Position numbers and translations under genes: made by a program. This document shows positions 1-9,673 of a stretch of DNA of 64,000 nt, in pieces. Position 1 is the stretch's first letter. Each line of letters begins with the position of its first letter. The stretch is from an uncultured Pelagibacteraceae bacterium. Its GTDB lineage: Bacteria; Pseudomonadota; Alphaproteobacteria; Pelagibacterales; Pelagibacteraceae. The stretch covers positions 230,919-294,918 of the forward strand of contig CACEDU010000001.1 in NCBI GenBank assembly GCA_902558435.1. Reading direction: 5' to 3'. The notes below the pieces were generated by a model. The model made no database searches. It was not told the DNA's origin and saw only the letters and a list, made by a program, of their open reading frames with translations.

Positions 1-786
1 TTTGCTGCAGAGCATCAGAATGTTTTAACTAATTGTCATTCCAATTTTATTGGAATGTCAGCAAATAAAAAAAAATATAAGAACTCAGAAGTTAATAAAG
101 AGTTTAAAGAAACTATTAAAAGATTTAAAAAAGGACAATGTTATGGATTGGGAGAAACTGGACTAGTTCACTATAATAAAAAGAAAAAAAATCCCCCTTA
201 TGGTGGGTATCAACCGACATTAGATTTAGATCTTAAGCACCCAATTATTGATAAGGCGTTCGAATTTGTCAATGAACACCGTATGCCGATTAATTTACAC
301 CTGGAGCCTTTTCATGAAATAGATGGGATAGATAGATTAACAGAGTTTAAAAATTTTTATAAAAAAAAATGTGAAAAATACCCCAACGCAAAAATTGTGA
401 TAGCTCATACAGGAATGATGCCAACAAAAGACCTTGAAGAAATTTTTGATTATTGTCCTAATACATATACTGACTGGAAAATAGCATTTCATTGGTCTTC
501 TCTTTGGGGCTTTGAGGATTTGCATATCCCAAATGATTATAGATTTAAATTACATGAGGTTTGGGCAAAATCGATGGAAAAATATTCCGATAGATATTTT
601 TTTGGTTCTGATCATAAATTAGGTAAAAGCCCAGCACATGATGTTTTTGTTGAACACTATATGAAGCATGTTCGTTTGATGATTGGATCTTTAAGCCCAG
701 ATGTACAAGAAAAGATTGCATATAAAAATGCAGCTAAACTTTTTAAAATTAATCTTAATCAACCTTTAATTGTTGGCAAACAATAA
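1..786 (+). CDS. Amidohydrolase-family metal-dependent hydrolase, 3' part
   Basis: The reading frame is open from base 1, so the gene begins upstream of the window and the track ATG at 55 is internal. The visible part looks like the C-terminal half of an amidohydrolase-related (PF04909-type) TIM barrel. Putative metal or active-site positions are the His in INLHLEP, the His in IVIAHTG and the Asp in FFGSDH, spaced as in that superfamily. It is probably cytoplasmic; the substrate cannot be named. Its 3' end overlaps the convergent umuC by 28 bp. Family call is fairly sure, function is not. Confidence 0.7.
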   Translation, partial: FAAEHQNVLTNCHSNFIGMSANKKKYKNSEVNKEFKETIKRFKKGQCYGLGETGLVHYNKKKKNPPYGGYQPTLDLDLKHPIIDKAFEFVNEHRMPINLHLEPFHEIDGIDRLTEFKNFYKKKCEKYPNAKIVIAHTGMMPTKDLEEIFDYCPNTYTDWKIAFHWSSLWGFEDLHIPNDYRFKLHEVWAKSMEKYSDRYFFGSDHKLGKSPAHDVFVEHYMKHVRLMIGSLSPDVQEKIAYKNAAKLFKINLNQPLIVGKQ

Positions 787-2036
787 AAATCAGCAGTATC
801 TATTTTAGAAGAATACTGCCTTCGCATATTCCATTTTTTATGAACGCCTGCACTTGCAACACTTAATGTAGACCTTCCGTATCGATGATTAGTGTTATCA
901 ATTGATCTCATTAAGCTATTTATCTTTTCATCTTTTTCAGAAGTAAATAAATTTGTTTTGTCATTTGCATTGGATAAACCTGTTAGCATCACACCTGCTT
1001 TTTGATAACGATAACCATTTTTAAATATACTCTCAAGAATTGAAACTGCAGTTTTAACTGTTTCAATACTGTTGTTTGTTGCAATAGGAAAATCAACTGT
1101 CTTTGCATTTGAATAATAACCAAAGTTTCTATGAAAGGGACTTGTTCTAACAAATACAGTAATTGCTTTTGCAACTAAAGACTCTGATCTAATTTTTTCA
1201 GATGCATTTAAACAATAATTTGCAACTGCTTCTTTTAATTCTTGAAAAGTTTCAATTCTTTTTCCAAATGATCTTGAAACAACACAACTCTTTCTTTTGG
1301 TAGTAGTTGTTTCTAAATCAATACAAGGAATTCCTCTAAGCTCCATTGCCGTTCTTGAACTTAAAACATTAGAACTTTTCTTTATCCAAGTGTTAGATTT
1401 ATTTTTTAATTGCTTCGCATTATAAATTCCATGCTTTTGATAAAACTTAGTTAATTGTCTCCCAACACCCCAGACATCATTAATTTCAACTTTTTCTAAA
1501 ATAGGATCTAAATTATCTATTCCAATTAAACTTGTAACACCTGATTGTTTTTTCTTTGCAATATGATTTGCAACTTTACTTAATGTTTTTGTTTTTGCGA
1601 TCCCAATACTTGTTGGAATACCAGTCCACTGTAAAACTGTTTCTCTAATTTCTTTTCCAACTTTTTCTACATCTTGATCTTTAAAGTTTGATAAATCTAA
1701 AAAAGCTTCGTCAATTGAATAAACTTCTATTTCAGAATTAAATCTTTTAAGGGTACGCATTACTCTTCTCGATAAATCTCCATACAAAGAATAGTTTGAT
1801 GAAAAAACATTTACATTATTTTTAATAATAATATCTTTTGCTTTAAAGTAAGGTTCTCCCATTTTAATGCCTAAAGCTTTTGCTTCTGTTGATCTTGAAA
1901 TTATACAACCATCATTATTAGATAGAACTACAACAGGTTTTTTTCTTATTTTAGGATTAAATAATCTTTCGCAAGAAACATAAAAAGAGTTACAATCAAT
2001 AAGTGCTATTTTTTTAGTATACTGAATGGATGACAT
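759..2036 (-). CDS. umuC: Y-family DNA polymerase V catalytic subunit UmuC
   Basis: Error-prone translesion polymerase that works with cleaved UmuD and RecA during the SOS response. At 425 aa it has the usual UmuC length. The N-terminus carries the first catalytic block ([13 protein letters not shown], residues about 11-23) and the [10 protein letters not shown] block near residue 106 with the catalytic Asp-Glu pair, followed by the helix-hairpin-helix and little-finger regions. The start at 2036 overlaps the end of umuD by 23 bp, and no other Met lies nearby, so the two are translationally coupled. Expression should follow the umuD promoter and SOS box. Confidence 0.96.
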   Translation of the reverse strand: MSSIQYTKKIALIDCNSFYVSCERLFNPKIRKKPVVVLSNNDGCIISRSTEAKALGIKMGEPYFKAKDIIIKNNVNVFSSNYSLYGDLSRRVMRTLKRFNSEIEVYSIDEAFLDLSNFKDQDVEKVGKEIRETVLQWTGIPTSIGIAKTKTLSKVANHIAKKKQSGVTSLIGIDNLDPILEKVEINDVWGVGRQLTKFYQKHGIYNAKQLKNKSNTWIKKSSNVLSSRTAMELRGIPCIDLETTTTKRKSCVVSRSFGKRIETFQELKEAVANYCLNASEKIRSESLVAKAITVFVRTSPFHRNFGYYSNAKTVDFPIATNNSIETVKTAVSILESIFKNGYRYQKAGVMLTGLSNANDKTNLFTSEKDEKINSLMRSIDNTNHRYGRSTLSVASAGVHKKWNMRRQYSSKIDTADFYCLPTIKG

Positions 2037-2409
2037 AAGTTACAACTCCCCAAATAAATATATCTTCATCTTCATTAATTAAAATTCGATCTGTAAATTC
2101 TTTAGAACCTGATGTTAAAAATTTTTTATCTCTTTCTTGAACTAAACTTTTAACAACTAGTTCATCATGAACATTTGCAATAACTGTTGAGAAATTTTTT
2201 GGTGTTAAACTCTTATCAACAACTAATAGATCGCCATCATTAATTCCCACATCCACCATTGATTTCCCCTGGACTCTTATGATGAAAGTTGCTGGAACAT
2301 TTTTGATTAAATGAACATTTAAATCAATATCTTCCTCAATATAGTCTGTAGCAGGGGACGGAAAACCCGCGCCAGCTTTATGTAAATAGTAAGGTATAGT
2401 TAGCTTCAT
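2014..2409 (-). CDS. umuD: SOS mutagenesis protein UmuD (LexA-like self-cleaving protease)
   Basis: Accessory subunit of DNA polymerase V, activated by RecA-stimulated self-cleavage. 131 aa. The nucleophile is Ser50 in GKSMVD and the general base is Lys87 in LVVKSL, the 37-residue spacing seen in E. coli UmuD (Ser60/Lys97). The cleavage site aligns as Ala14-Gly15 in AGAGFPSP, replacing the Cys-Gly of E. coli. The arm before the cleavage site is only 14 residues, about 10 shorter than in E. coli. First gene of a umuDC operon with a promoter and SOS box directly upstream. Confidence 0.96.
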   Translation of the reverse strand: MKLTIPYYLHKAGAGFPSPATDYIEEDIDLNVHLIKNVPATFIIRVQGKSMVDVGINDGDLLVVDKSLTPKNFSTVIANVHDELVVKSLVQERDKKFLTSGSKEFTDRILINEDEDIFIWGVVTYVIHSVY

Positions 2410-2429
2410 AAATGTTCTTATTTTGTTCT
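2408..2429 (-). promoter_or_regulatory. SOS (LexA) box of umuDC, GTTC-N7-GTTC
   Basis: The plus strand reads GTTC at 2414-2417, seven bases, then GTTC at 2425-2428, which is the known alphaproteobacterial LexA operator GTTCN7GTTC with no mismatch. It lies between the umuD -10 element and the ATG, so bound LexA would cover the transcription start. The flanks are also shared with the recA upstream site. No lexA gene is present in this window. Confidence 0.85.
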
Positions 2430-2431
2430 AA

Positions 2432-2460
2432 TTAATATCTAAGTTATTCAATAGTGTCAA
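2432..2460 (-). promoter_or_regulatory. Sigma-70 promoter of umuDC
   Basis: Read on the minus strand, a perfect TTGACA (2455-2460) is followed after exactly 17 bp by TATTAA (2432-2437). Transcription would start near the GAAC of the SOS box, giving an untranslated leader of only about 15-20 nt before the umuD ATG. Confidence 0.7.
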
Positions 2461-2485
2461 TCAGGTTGTATTTTGAGTCTGTAAC

Positions 2486-2507
2486 TGAATCAAAAGTGAA
2501 TCAAAAC
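2486..2507. repeat. Two-unit 11-bp direct repeat between umuD and the first GFA gene
   Basis: TGAATCAAAAG is followed immediately by TGAATCAAAAC (10 of 11 identical), then a partial third copy starting GTGAAC. The 11-bp period places the copies on the same face of the helix, so this could be an activator site, but chance repetition in AT-rich DNA is possible. Confidence 0.4.
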
Positions 2508-2520
2508 GTGAACATCGAAA

Positions 2521-2541
2521 CCACATGTTGTATACATGTGG
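2521..2541. promoter_or_regulatory. Perfect inverted repeat (8-bp arms, 5-bp spacer), candidate operator
   Basis: CCACATGT, spacer TGTAT, ACATGTGG: a perfect 8+5+8 dyad located 35 bp before the ATG of the first GFA gene. No U-tract follows, so it is not a terminator. Dyads of this size usually bind a dimeric repressor such as a TetR, GntR or MarR type protein; no regulator gene is adjacent. Confidence 0.5.
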
Positions 2542-2575
2542 ATAACTTTAACCATAAATAGTTTGAAGATAATAA

Positions 2576-3058
2576 ATGGAAAAAAACGAAAGCTTAACTG
2601 GAAGATGTATTTGTGGTCAGGTTAAATATAGAATTACAGAAAAGCCTCTATTCACCCAAGCTTGTCATTGTAAAGATTGTAAAATTATAACTGGGTCTTC
2701 ATACGTTATTAATACAAGCGTCTTGGATAACACTTTAATTATAGAAGGAGAAGTTGCATCAACAGAACTCAAAGCAGGAAGTGGCGCCACTTCTAATGCA
2801 TATTTTTGTACTAAATGTGGAACTTATATTTATACTGATTATGCCTCAGCTGTTGGTAGATTAACAGTTAGAACTAAAACTTTAGATAATTCAGAAAGTT
2901 TTCCACCACAAGTGCATATTTTTACAAAAGATAAAGATCCATGGCTGAACCTTACAGAGGATGTAATTTGTTTTGAAAAGATGTATGATCCTAAAAAAAC
3001 ATGGCCAGAGGAAAGTTTAAAAAGATACGGAGAATATTTAAAAGTTATTAATAAATAA
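2576..3058 (+). CDS. GFA / CENP-V family zinc protein (first copy)
   Basis: 160 aa with the Cys pattern of the GFA family (PF04828): GRCICGQVKY near residues 10-19, CHCKDC near 31-36, and FCTKCGTYIY around residue 82. These bind structural and catalytic zinc in glutathione-dependent formaldehyde-activating enzymes. Family members are usually cytoplasmic, and most have no proven substrate; glutathione adducts or small thiol compounds are plausible. Followed 20 bp later by a second, divergent GFA gene in the same orientation. A dyad and direct repeat lie upstream. Family assignment is firm, reaction is not. Confidence 0.85.
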   Translation: MEKNESLTGRCICGQVKYRITEKPLFTQACHCKDCKIITGSSYVINTSVLDNTLIIEGEVASTELKAGSGATSNAYFCTKCGTYIYTDYASAVGRLTVRTKTLDNSESFPPQVHIFTKDKDPWLNLTEDVICFEKMYDPKKTWPEESLKRYGEYLKVINK

Positions 3059-3078
3059 TTTTATTAAGAGATTAAAAT

Positions 3079-3447
3079 ATGAAAAAGTTAACTTGTCACT
3101 GCGGAGCAATTGAAGCTGAAGTTAGAATTCCTATAGGTGGTGTTGAAAAAATCATGCGTTGTAATTGTTCAATTTGTAAAAAAAAAGGTTACATTATAGG
3201 AGTGCTCGGTCCTGATGATTTTAAACTTACAAAAGGAGAAGATAAGTTAACACTTTATCAGTTTTATACTAATACAGCTAAGCATTATTTTTGTTCTATC
3301 TGTGGAATTCATACTCATAACAGACCTAGAAGTAATCCAAAAATATATGGTGTAAATATTGCATGTATTGAAGGTGTAGAACCATTCGAAATTGAGGATG
3401 TTCCTGTAAATGATGGAAAGAATCATCCACTAGATCAAAAACAATAA
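3079..3447 (+). CDS. GFA / CENP-V family zinc protein (second copy)
   Basis: 122 aa, shorter than its neighbour. It has the same zinc-binding layout: LTCHCGAIEAEV at residues 4-15, RCNCSICKKKG near 28-38 and FCSICGIHTHNRP near 74-86. It is too divergent from the upstream GFA protein to be a recent tandem duplicate, so the pair may form a heteromer or act on related substrates. The ATG at 3079 is preceded by a purine-rich stretch. The downstream kinase begins 8 bp after its stop, suggesting one transcript. Confidence 0.85.
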   Translation: MKKLTCHCGAIEAEVRIPIGGVEKIMRCNCSICKKKGYIIGVLGPDDFKLTKGEDKLTLYQFYTNTAKHYFCSICGIHTHNRPRSNPKIYGVNIACIEGVEPFEIEDVPVNDGKNHPLDQKQ

Positions 3448-3455
3448 ATTTCTTT

Positions 3456-4382
3456 ATGCAACCAATTGGCGACTGTTACAGAAAAGTTAGTAAAGATTGT
3501 ATCAAATTTATTAGATCTCAAGAAACATCTAAAGAAAAATTTAAAAATAAAGAGAAGATGATAAAATCTTTTTTAATTCCGATTAGTTTCTGGATTTCAA
3601 ATAGAGCTAAAAAATCGAAACCTTATTTGATAGGTTTATCAGGGGGCCAAGGAACTGGCAAAACAACCATAAGTTCTATTTTAAAAATTATTCTAACTAA
3701 ATATTTTAGATTAAACGTTTTTAAACTCTCAATTGATGACTTATATAAAACTAGAAAAGATAGAATAAGGTTATCTAAAAAAATACATCCTTTGTTAAAG
3801 ACCAGAGGTGTTCCGGGAACACATGATGTAAATTATATGTTTGATTTTCTAAAAAAAATTAAAAAAAAAAGTTTTAAACACTATAGAATTCCTAAATTTA
3901 ATAAAGCTATAGACGATAGACTTAAAAGAAAATCTTGGTATTTAGTTAAAAGAGTCCCAGATGTTATAATCTTTGAGGGTTGGTGTGTAGGAGCCAGAGC
4001 TGAAAAGAAAATTACTTTAAGAAAATCTATTAATCCGCTAGAGAAAAAAAAGGATATAAATTTAATATGGAGAAAATTTGTAAATGACCAATTACAGACC
4101 AAATACAAAAAATTGTTTTCAAAATTAGACTGCATGATATTTTTAAAAGCCGGTAGCTTTAAGTTATTGCAGAGTTGGCGGCTAAAACAAGAATCCTTAT
4201 TAAAATTAAATTCAAAAAATAAAGCAAACAATAAAGTAATGAGCAAAAATGAGGTATTAACATTTATGCAGACATATCAGAGGATTACCCAAAATATGTT
4301 TAAATTTGCTCCAAAATATTCTTCAATTATATTAAATTTAAATAGAAATCATGAAATTAAATCAATAAAATATAATAAATGA
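3456..4382 (+). CDS. P-loop kinase of the D-glycerate 3-kinase (GLYK) type
   Basis: 308 aa with a Walker A motif GLSGGQGTGKTT near residues 59-70, then KLSIDDLYKT (substrate/Mg region), HPLLKTRGVPGTHD and IFEGWCVGAR, the hallmark order of plant and fungal type D-glycerate 3-kinases and their bacterial relatives. The likely reaction is ATP-dependent phosphorylation of D-glycerate, feeding glycolate/glyoxylate carbon into 3-phosphoglycerate metabolism. Its stop overlaps the TolC-like gene start in an ATGA junction. Substrate is inferred from family only. Confidence 0.78.
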   Translation: MQPIGDCYRKVSKDCIKFIRSQETSKEKFKNKEKMIKSFLIPISFWISNRAKKSKPYLIGLSGGQGTGKTTISSILKIILTKYFRLNVFKLSIDDLYKTRKDRIRLSKKIHPLLKTRGVPGTHDVNYMFDFLKKIKKKSFKHYRIPKFNKAIDDRLKRKSWYLVKRVPDVIIFEGWCVGARAEKKITLRKSINPLEKKKDINLIWRKFVNDQLQTKYKKLFSKLDCMIFLKAGSFKLLQSWRLKQESLLKLNSKNKANNKVMSKNEVLTFMQTYQRITQNMFKFAPKYSSIILNLNRNHEIKSIKYNK

Positions 4383-5677
4383 AAAAAATATTATTAACAA
4401 TACTCTCTCTATTTGCTCTTACATTTTCAGCAAGTGCAGCATCATTGACTGATGCACTAAAAATTACTTTTCAAAATAATTTAGAGCTAAAAGCTGAGCG
4501 TAAAAATTTAGAAGTTCAAAGAGAAGTATTAAATATTTCAAAAAGTGATTTTTTTCCAATGTTAACATTATCTGGAACAAAAAATTTTGAAAATACCAAT
4601 GAACTTACAAATCAAAGCGGAGCTGATGCTTCAATCACTGATACAGATACAATGACTTCATCTGTTAAATTAGAACAAACTTTAATTGATGGTAGTGCAA
4701 GAAGTAACAAGTACGAAAAAAGTAAATTGGGACTAAACCTTTCCGAAGCAAAACTTATTAAGAAAGAACAAGATGTTTTTATGAAAGCAATAGAAGCGTA
4801 TACTGGTTTAATACTTGCTTATGAAAAATTAAGTATAAATAAAGAAAATGTAAACTTACTTCAAAGACAATTTGAAATAGACAATGCGAGATTATCTAGA
4901 GCTCAAATTACTGCTACTGACTTAGCACAATCCCAATCCTCATTGTCAGGAGCTCAAGCTGGTTACATAGGAGCACAAAATAATATTATAACCAGTAAGT
5001 TAGCTTATGAAAATATTATTGGACCAATCAATACTAACGAAAAATTAAAAAAAATATATAATTCAGAAGTTTCAATACCAAAAAGTTTAGTTGAAGCAAA
5101 AAAAATATCTGAACAAAAAAGCCCTGATCTTATAATCGCTGAAATAGAATATGGACAGTCCGAATTAGATGTAAAAATAGCAAGATCAGATTTATCACCG
5201 ACAGCTAAACTTTCACTCGAGAGATCGTATACAGATGATCTGAGTGCAACTTATGATGAAAGAGAAAAAGATGTTTTGCAAGCAACAGTAAGCTGGCCTT
5301 TTCAATTTGGGGGAAAGAACAAGTCTAATATAAATAAAAATCTTCAAGTTAAAGGGATGAAAAAATTACTTCTTGAAAACGCTTTTAGAAATAACACACA
5401 AGGTGTTACTGCTGCTTGGTCTACTTTAGAGTCATCTAAAAGCCTTTTAAGAGCTGTCCAATCACAAGTTAAAGCTGCTGAAATTGCAAATGAAGGAATA
5501 AGTTTTGAGTATGAGAGTGGTTTGAATAGATCAACCTTTGATGTACTTCAATCTAGATCAAATTTGATTAATGCAAAAATAAATCTTGCAGAAGCTGAAA
5601 GAAATTACTTATTAGCCCAATACAGATTATTAAAATCAGCTGGTTTATTAAATAGCGACTATTTAAAACTTAGATAA
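4379..5677 (+). CDS. tolC: TolC-family outer-membrane efflux protein
   Basis: 432 aa. An N-terminal signal peptide (hydrophobic stretch ending near SASAAS, residues about 18-22) precedes two outer-membrane-efflux (OEP) repeats rich in long helices, typical of a trimeric TolC channel-tunnel. It would connect inner-membrane exporters with the outside for type I secretion or multidrug efflux. No adaptor or pump gene is next to it; it is coupled by a 4-bp overlap to the upstream kinase, which looks like packing and not shared function. Confidence 0.88.
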   Translation: MKKILLTILSLFALTFSASAASLTDALKITFQNNLELKAERKNLEVQREVLNISKSDFFPMLTLSGTKNFENTNELTNQSGADASITDTDTMTSSVKLEQTLIDGSARSNKYEKSKLGLNLSEAKLIKKEQDVFMKAIEAYTGLILAYEKLSINKENVNLLQRQFEIDNARLSRAQITATDLAQSQSSLSGAQAGYIGAQNNIITSKLAYENIIGPINTNEKLKKIYNSEVSIPKSLVEAKKISEQKSPDLIIAEIEYGQSELDVKIARSDLSPTAKLSLERSYTDDLSATYDEREKDVLQATVSWPFQFGGKNKSNINKNLQVKGMKKLLLENAFRNNTQGVTAAWSTLESSKSLLRAVQSQVKAAEIANEGISFEYESGLNRSTFDVLQSRSNLINAKINLAEAERNYLLAQYRLLKSAGLLNSDYLKLR

Positions 5678-5719
5678 ATAAACCCTTTTAAACACAATAT
5701 TAAAAAAATATTGCTAATG

Positions 5720-5741
5720 AGAACAAAATGTGTACATTTAT
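5720..5741 (+). promoter_or_regulatory. Candidate SOS box upstream of recA
   Basis: GAAC-N7-GTAC differs by one base from the inverted form GAAC-N7-GAAC of the umuD box. Read on the coding strand, both sites share AGAACAAAAT, two variable bases, then G(A/T)ACATTTAT: 19 of 22 positions. It lies 45 bp before the recA ATG. The match extends beyond the known core, which argues that both are bound by the same LexA. Confidence 0.65.
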
Positions 5742-5785
5742 TTTCATGATTCGAATGTTTAAAAACGTAAAAAAAGAGGCAAAAA

Positions 5786-6910
5786 ATGACTAAAAATAAC
5801 TTAAAAGTGGTTAAAACCGCTAAAGATAAAGAATTGGAAAATAAAGAGAAAAATAAAGCATTAGACGCAGCAATTAGCCAAATCACAGATAGCTTTGGAA
5901 AAGGCTCTGTAATGAAACTTGGTGAGCAGAAGGCTATGGATGTTGAGTCTATTTCAACTGGATCTTTAAGTCTTGATCTAGCACTTGGAATAGGTGGATT
6001 GCCAAAAGGAAGAATTATTGAAATTTATGGACCAGAGTCATCTGGAAAAACTACTCTAGCTTTACAAGTAGTCGCTGAAGCACAAAAGGCTGGTGGAATT
6101 TGTGGGTTTGTTGATGCAGAGCATGCATTAGACCCAGTTTACGCAAAGAAACTAGGTGTTAATACTGAAGAATTACTTATTTCTCAACCAGACACAGGAG
6201 AACAAGCTTTAGAAATAACAGATACTTTAATTAAATCTGGCTCGATGTCAGTACTTGTTGTAGATTCTGTAGCTGCTTTAACTCCAAGAGCAGAGATAGA
6301 GGGTGATATGGGAGATCATCATGTTGGTCTCCAAGCAAGACTAATGTCACAAGCACTAAGAAAATTAACAGGTTCAATTTCTAGAACTAACACAATGGTT
6401 ATTTTCATTAACCAAATTAGAATGAAAATTGGAGTTATGTTTGGAAGTCCAGAAACAACATCAGGTGGAAACTCTCTGAAATTCTATTCTTCAGTCAGAA
6501 TGGATATTAGAAGAATTGGTGCAATCAAAGATAAAGAACAAATTATTGGAAATACAACAAGAGTTAAAGTTGTAAAAAATAAAGTTGCTCCACCATTTAA
6601 AGTTGTTGAATTCGATTTAATGTATGGAAAAGGAATTAGTAAAGTAGGGGAACTAATCGACCTTGGTGCCAAAGCAGAGATTGTTGAAAAGTCAGGCGCT
6701 TGGTACGCATATAAAGGTGAAAAAATTGGTCAAGGTAGAGAAAATGCTAAACTTTACCTTGAGCAAAATCCAAAAGCTGCAGCTGAGATTGAAATGGCTA
6801 TCAGAGAAAAAGCTGGCGTTATATCAAAAAAGATAGAGGGAAATCCTTTAAGTGAGGAAAAGGTTGAAGCTCAGAAAAAAGAAGAAGAAGTTCCTACTAA
6901 AAAAAATTAG
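5786..6910 (+). CDS. recA: Recombinase RecA
   Basis: 374 aa. Forms ATP-dependent filaments on single-stranded DNA for homologous recombination and acts as coprotease for LexA and UmuD cleavage. Walker A is GPESSGKTT at residues 82-90; downstream are VVDSVAAL (Walker B), the L1/L2 DNA-binding loops and the FINQIR / GNSLKFY blocks of all RecA proteins. The N-terminal extension of about 25 Lys-rich residues is longer than in E. coli. A GAGG-type RBS precedes the ATG. A strong terminator follows. Probably SOS-regulated via the site upstream. Confidence 0.99.
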   Translation: MTKNNLKVVKTAKDKELENKEKNKALDAAISQITDSFGKGSVMKLGEQKAMDVESISTGSLSLDLALGIGGLPKGRIIEIYGPESSGKTTLALQVVAEAQKAGGICGFVDAEHALDPVYAKKLGVNTEELLISQPDTGEQALEITDTLIKSGSMSVLVVDSVAALTPRAEIEGDMGDHHVGLQARLMSQALRKLTGSISRTNTMVIFINQIRMKIGVMFGSPETTSGGNSLKFYSSVRMDIRRIGAIKDKEQIIGNTTRVKVVKNKVAPPFKVVEFDLMYGKGISKVGELIDLGAKAEIVEKSGAWYAYKGEKIGQGRENAKLYLEQNPKAAAEIEMAIREKAGVISKKIEGNPLSEEKVEAQKKEEEVPTKKN

Positions 6911-6930
6911 CAGATAACTTTTAGTTATTA

Positions 6931-6960
6931 AAAAAAGGCGCTCAATTGGGCGCCTTTTTT
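6931..6960 (+). terminator. Rho-independent terminator of recA
   Basis: An AAAAAAGGCGC arm pairs with GCGCCTTTTTT across an 8-nt loop and ends in a T tract, 20 bp after the recA stop. It is one of few classical terminators in the window and separates recA from alaS. Confidence 0.92.
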
Positions 6961-7009
6961 CCCTTCAGAAGTGTAGACATCATATTAAAATGCTGTATTT
7001 TGGTTGAAT

Positions 7010-9673
7010 ATGGCTAAAACATTAAATGAAATAAGATCCGCATTCTTAGAATATTTTGAAAAAAATGACCATAAAATAGTTGAGTCTAGCAATTTAGTTC
7101 CAAATAACGACCCAACATTAATGTTTGCCAACTCTGGGATGGTACAATTTAAAAATGTATTTACTGGTCTAGAGAAAAGAGATTATCAAAGAGCCACTAC
7201 ATCTCAAAAATGTGTAAGAGCTGGCGGAAAGCATAATGATTTAGAAAATGTTGGCTATACACCAAGACACCATACATTTTTCGAAATGTTAGGGAACTTT
7301 TCATTTGGAGATTACTTTAAAGAAAGAGCTATTGAACTAGCTTGGAATTTAATAACAAAAGAATTTGGATTAAACAAAGACAGACTCTATGTAACTGTTT
7401 ATCATGATGATGATGAAGCCTTTAATTATTGGAAAAAAATTGCAGGATTAAGTGAAAATAAAATTATAAGGATAGCAACATCTGATAATTTTTGGTCTAT
7501 GGGTGAGACTGGACCTTGTGGCCCTTGTTCTGAAATATTCTATGACCATGGAGATCATCTTGAAGGTGGGTTGCCTGGAACAAAAAATGAGGATGGAGAT
7601 AGATATATAGAAATTTGGAATTTAGTTTTTATGCAATTTGAACAAATTTCAAAAGATAAAAGAATTAATCTACCAAAACCATCAGTTGATACAGGAATGG
7701 GTCTTGAGAGAATTGCTGCATTACTCCAAGGCACCCATGATAACTATGAAACAGATCATTTTAAAAAAATAATAAATTCTACAGCAGAAATTTTAAAAGT
7801 TAATCCAAACAAAGAAAATTTAGCGAGTTTTAGAGTGATAGCAGATCATTTACGCGCTAGCTCATTTTTAATTGCTGAGGGAGTATTACCATCAAATGAA
7901 GGTAGAGGCTATGTATTAAGGAGAATCATGAGAAGAGGAATGAGACACTCTCACTTACTTGGTTCCCAAGAGCCAATTTTTTTTAATATATTTAAAACTC
8001 TTAAAGATGAAATGAAAGGTAATTACTCAGAGATAGAGAGAGCGGAATCTTTAATAAAAGAAACATTAAGAATGGAAGAGGAAAAATTTTTAGTTCTATT
8101 AGATAGAGGAATAAAAATATTAAATGATGAAATAGCTAAGATAGATAAAGTATTACCTGGAGAAATAGCGTTTAAGCTTTATGATACTTATGGTTTTCCT
8201 TTAGATTTAACACAAGATATTTTAAAGAATAAATCATTAAAGATAGATAGTGAGAAATTTCAAAATTTAATGAAGGAAAGTAAAGAACTTGCAAAGAAAA
8301 ACTGGAAAGGCTCAGGAGATAGTGCTGTTGATGATATTTGGTTTTCAATCAAGGATAAAATAGGTGCTTCAGAATTTTTAGGATATGAGACTGATCGAGC
8401 AGAAGGTATCATCCTGGCATTATTAAAAGATAATAAAGAAGTAGACCAACTTAATGAAAATGATGAAGGAATGATTATTGTAAACCAAACCCCTTTTTAT
8501 GGAGAGTCAGGTGGACAAGTTGGCGATACTGGACAAATAATTGCAGGAAACTTCAAGTTTGAAATTTCAGATGTACAAAAGAAATTGGGAGATCTATTTG
8601 TACATTATGGAAAGGTTAAATCAGGCAAAATCAAGATTAAAGATCATGTGGAAATGAATATTGACGTTGAAAGACGGAACAACGTAAGAGCATATCATTC
8701 TGCAACTCATCTTTTACATGAGTCTTTAAGAAGAGTGTTAGGTACTCATGTCACTCAAAAAGGATCATTAGTAGCTCCCGATAGACTACGATTTGATTTT
8801 AGCCACATGAAGCCAATTACAGAAAAAGAAATAGAAAAAATCGAAAGTTATGTAAATTTCATGGTTGAAAAAAAATCTGATGTAAAAACAAGGATAATGA
8901 CGCCTAAAGAAGCAGTCGACAACGGCGCACTTGCACTTTTTGGAGAGAAATATGGTGAGGAGGTAAGAGTTTTATCTATGGGAGATGAAAAAGAAAAATA
9001 TTTTTCTACAGAACTTTGTGGAGGAACTCATGTTAGAAATACTGGCGATATAGGACGATTTAAAATAGTAAGCCAATCCTCAATTGCAGCAGGTGTAAGA
9101 AGAGTTGAGGCTTTAAGAGAAAATCAATTAAATGAGTTTTTAAAAAATAAAGAAAAATTATCTGATTTGTCAGTACAAAAAGATGAGGAAATGATTAATG
9201 ATTTGTCAAAACAAATAATTAAATTAGGAGGCAAACCAAATTTAGAAAATGATGATAATAAAAGTTTGATTAAAGATTTATCTAAACAACTAGAACTTTT
9301 AAAATTTACTTCAATTCTAAAAGATAATTCGAAAAATAAAATACACGATGATAAAATTAATAATGTAAATATCAGATTTCAAAAAGTTGAAGATCTTCCA
9401 CCTAAAGAACTTAGGAAATTAGTTGATACAGGGAAAAAAGACATAAAGAGTGGTATAATTGTAGTATTTGCAAGTTTTGAAGATAAAGTAGGTCTTGCAG
9501 TTGGAGTTACTGAAGAACTAATTGATAAATATGATGCTGTTGTATTTGCAAAATCAGGTTCTGAGATCATTGGTGGAAAAGGAGGAGGTGGAAGAAAAGA
9601 TTTTGCACAAGCCGGTGGTCAATTTAAAGATAAAATTGATGAAGCTTTTGAAAAGATTAAGTCTTTAATTTAA
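7010..9673 (+). CDS. alaS: Alanyl-tRNA synthetase
   Basis: Charges tRNA-Ala with alanine and edits Ser/Gly mischarging. About 887 aa, full length. Class II core with the [18 protein letters not shown] block, the R-rich motif [13 protein letters not shown], and the editing/C-terminal region with [11 protein letters not shown] and the zinc-binding CGGTH; the C-Ala domain ends the protein. The track start is a TTG at 7004, but the ATG two codons later ([12 protein letters not shown]) matches the usual family start. The 3' end overlaps the convergent icd by 9 bp. Confidence 0.98.
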   Translation: MAKTLNEIRSAFLEYFEKNDHKIVESSNLVPNNDPTLMFANSGMVQFKNVFTGLEKRDYQRATTSQKCVRAGGKHNDLENVGYTPRHHTFFEMLGNFSFGDYFKERAIELAWNLITKEFGLNKDRLYVTVYHDDDEAFNYWKKIAGLSENKIIRIATSDNFWSMGETGPCGPCSEIFYDHGDHLEGGLPGTKNEDGDRYIEIWNLVFMQFEQISKDKRINLPKPSVDTGMGLERIAALLQGTHDNYETDHFKKIINSTAEILKVNPNKENLASFRVIADHLRASSFLIAEGVLPSNEGRGYVLRRIMRRGMRHSHLLGSQEPIFFNIFKTLKDEMKGNYSEIERAESLIKETLRMEEEKFLVLLDRGIKILNDEIAKIDKVLPGEIAFKLYDTYGFPLDLTQDILKNKSLKIDSEKFQNLMKESKELAKKNWKGSGDSAVDDIWFSIKDKIGASEFLGYETDRAEGIILALLKDNKEVDQLNENDEGMIIVNQTPFYGESGGQVGDTGQIIAGNFKFEISDVQKKLGDLFVHYGKVKSGKIKIKDHVEMNIDVERRNNVRAYHSATHLLHESLRRVLGTHVTQKGSLVAPDRLRFDFSHMKPITEKEIEKIESYVNFMVEKKSDVKTRIMTPKEAVDNGALALFGEKYGEEVRVLSMGDEKEKYFSTELCGGTHVRNTGDIGRFKIVSQSSIAAGVRRVEALRENQLNEFLKNKEKLSDLSVQKDEEMINDLSKQIIKLGGKPNLENDDNKSLIKDLSKQLELLKFTSILKDNSKNKIHDDKINNVNIRFQKVEDLPPKELRKLVDTGKKDIKSGIIVVFASFEDKVGLAVGVTEELIDKYDAVVFAKSGSEIIGGKGGGGRKDFAQAGGQFKDKIDEAFEKIKSLI

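Noticed and set aside
3447-3456. Frameshift or fusion between the second GFA gene and the kinase
   Set aside because: Both have full domain layouts and a clean stop-start junction.
3881-4246. 121-aa minus-strand ORF within the glycerate-kinase-like gene
   Set aside because: Antisense shadow: the plus-strand kinase has clear motifs across this range and the minus-strand product shows no family pattern.
5659-5886. 75-aa minus-strand ORF over the recA promoter
   Set aside because: Low-complexity hydrophobic frame crossing the recA start and its SOS box; the recA side is certain.
7004-7009. TTG start for alaS in the ORF track
   Set aside because: ATG at 7010 two codons later matches the family N-terminus.
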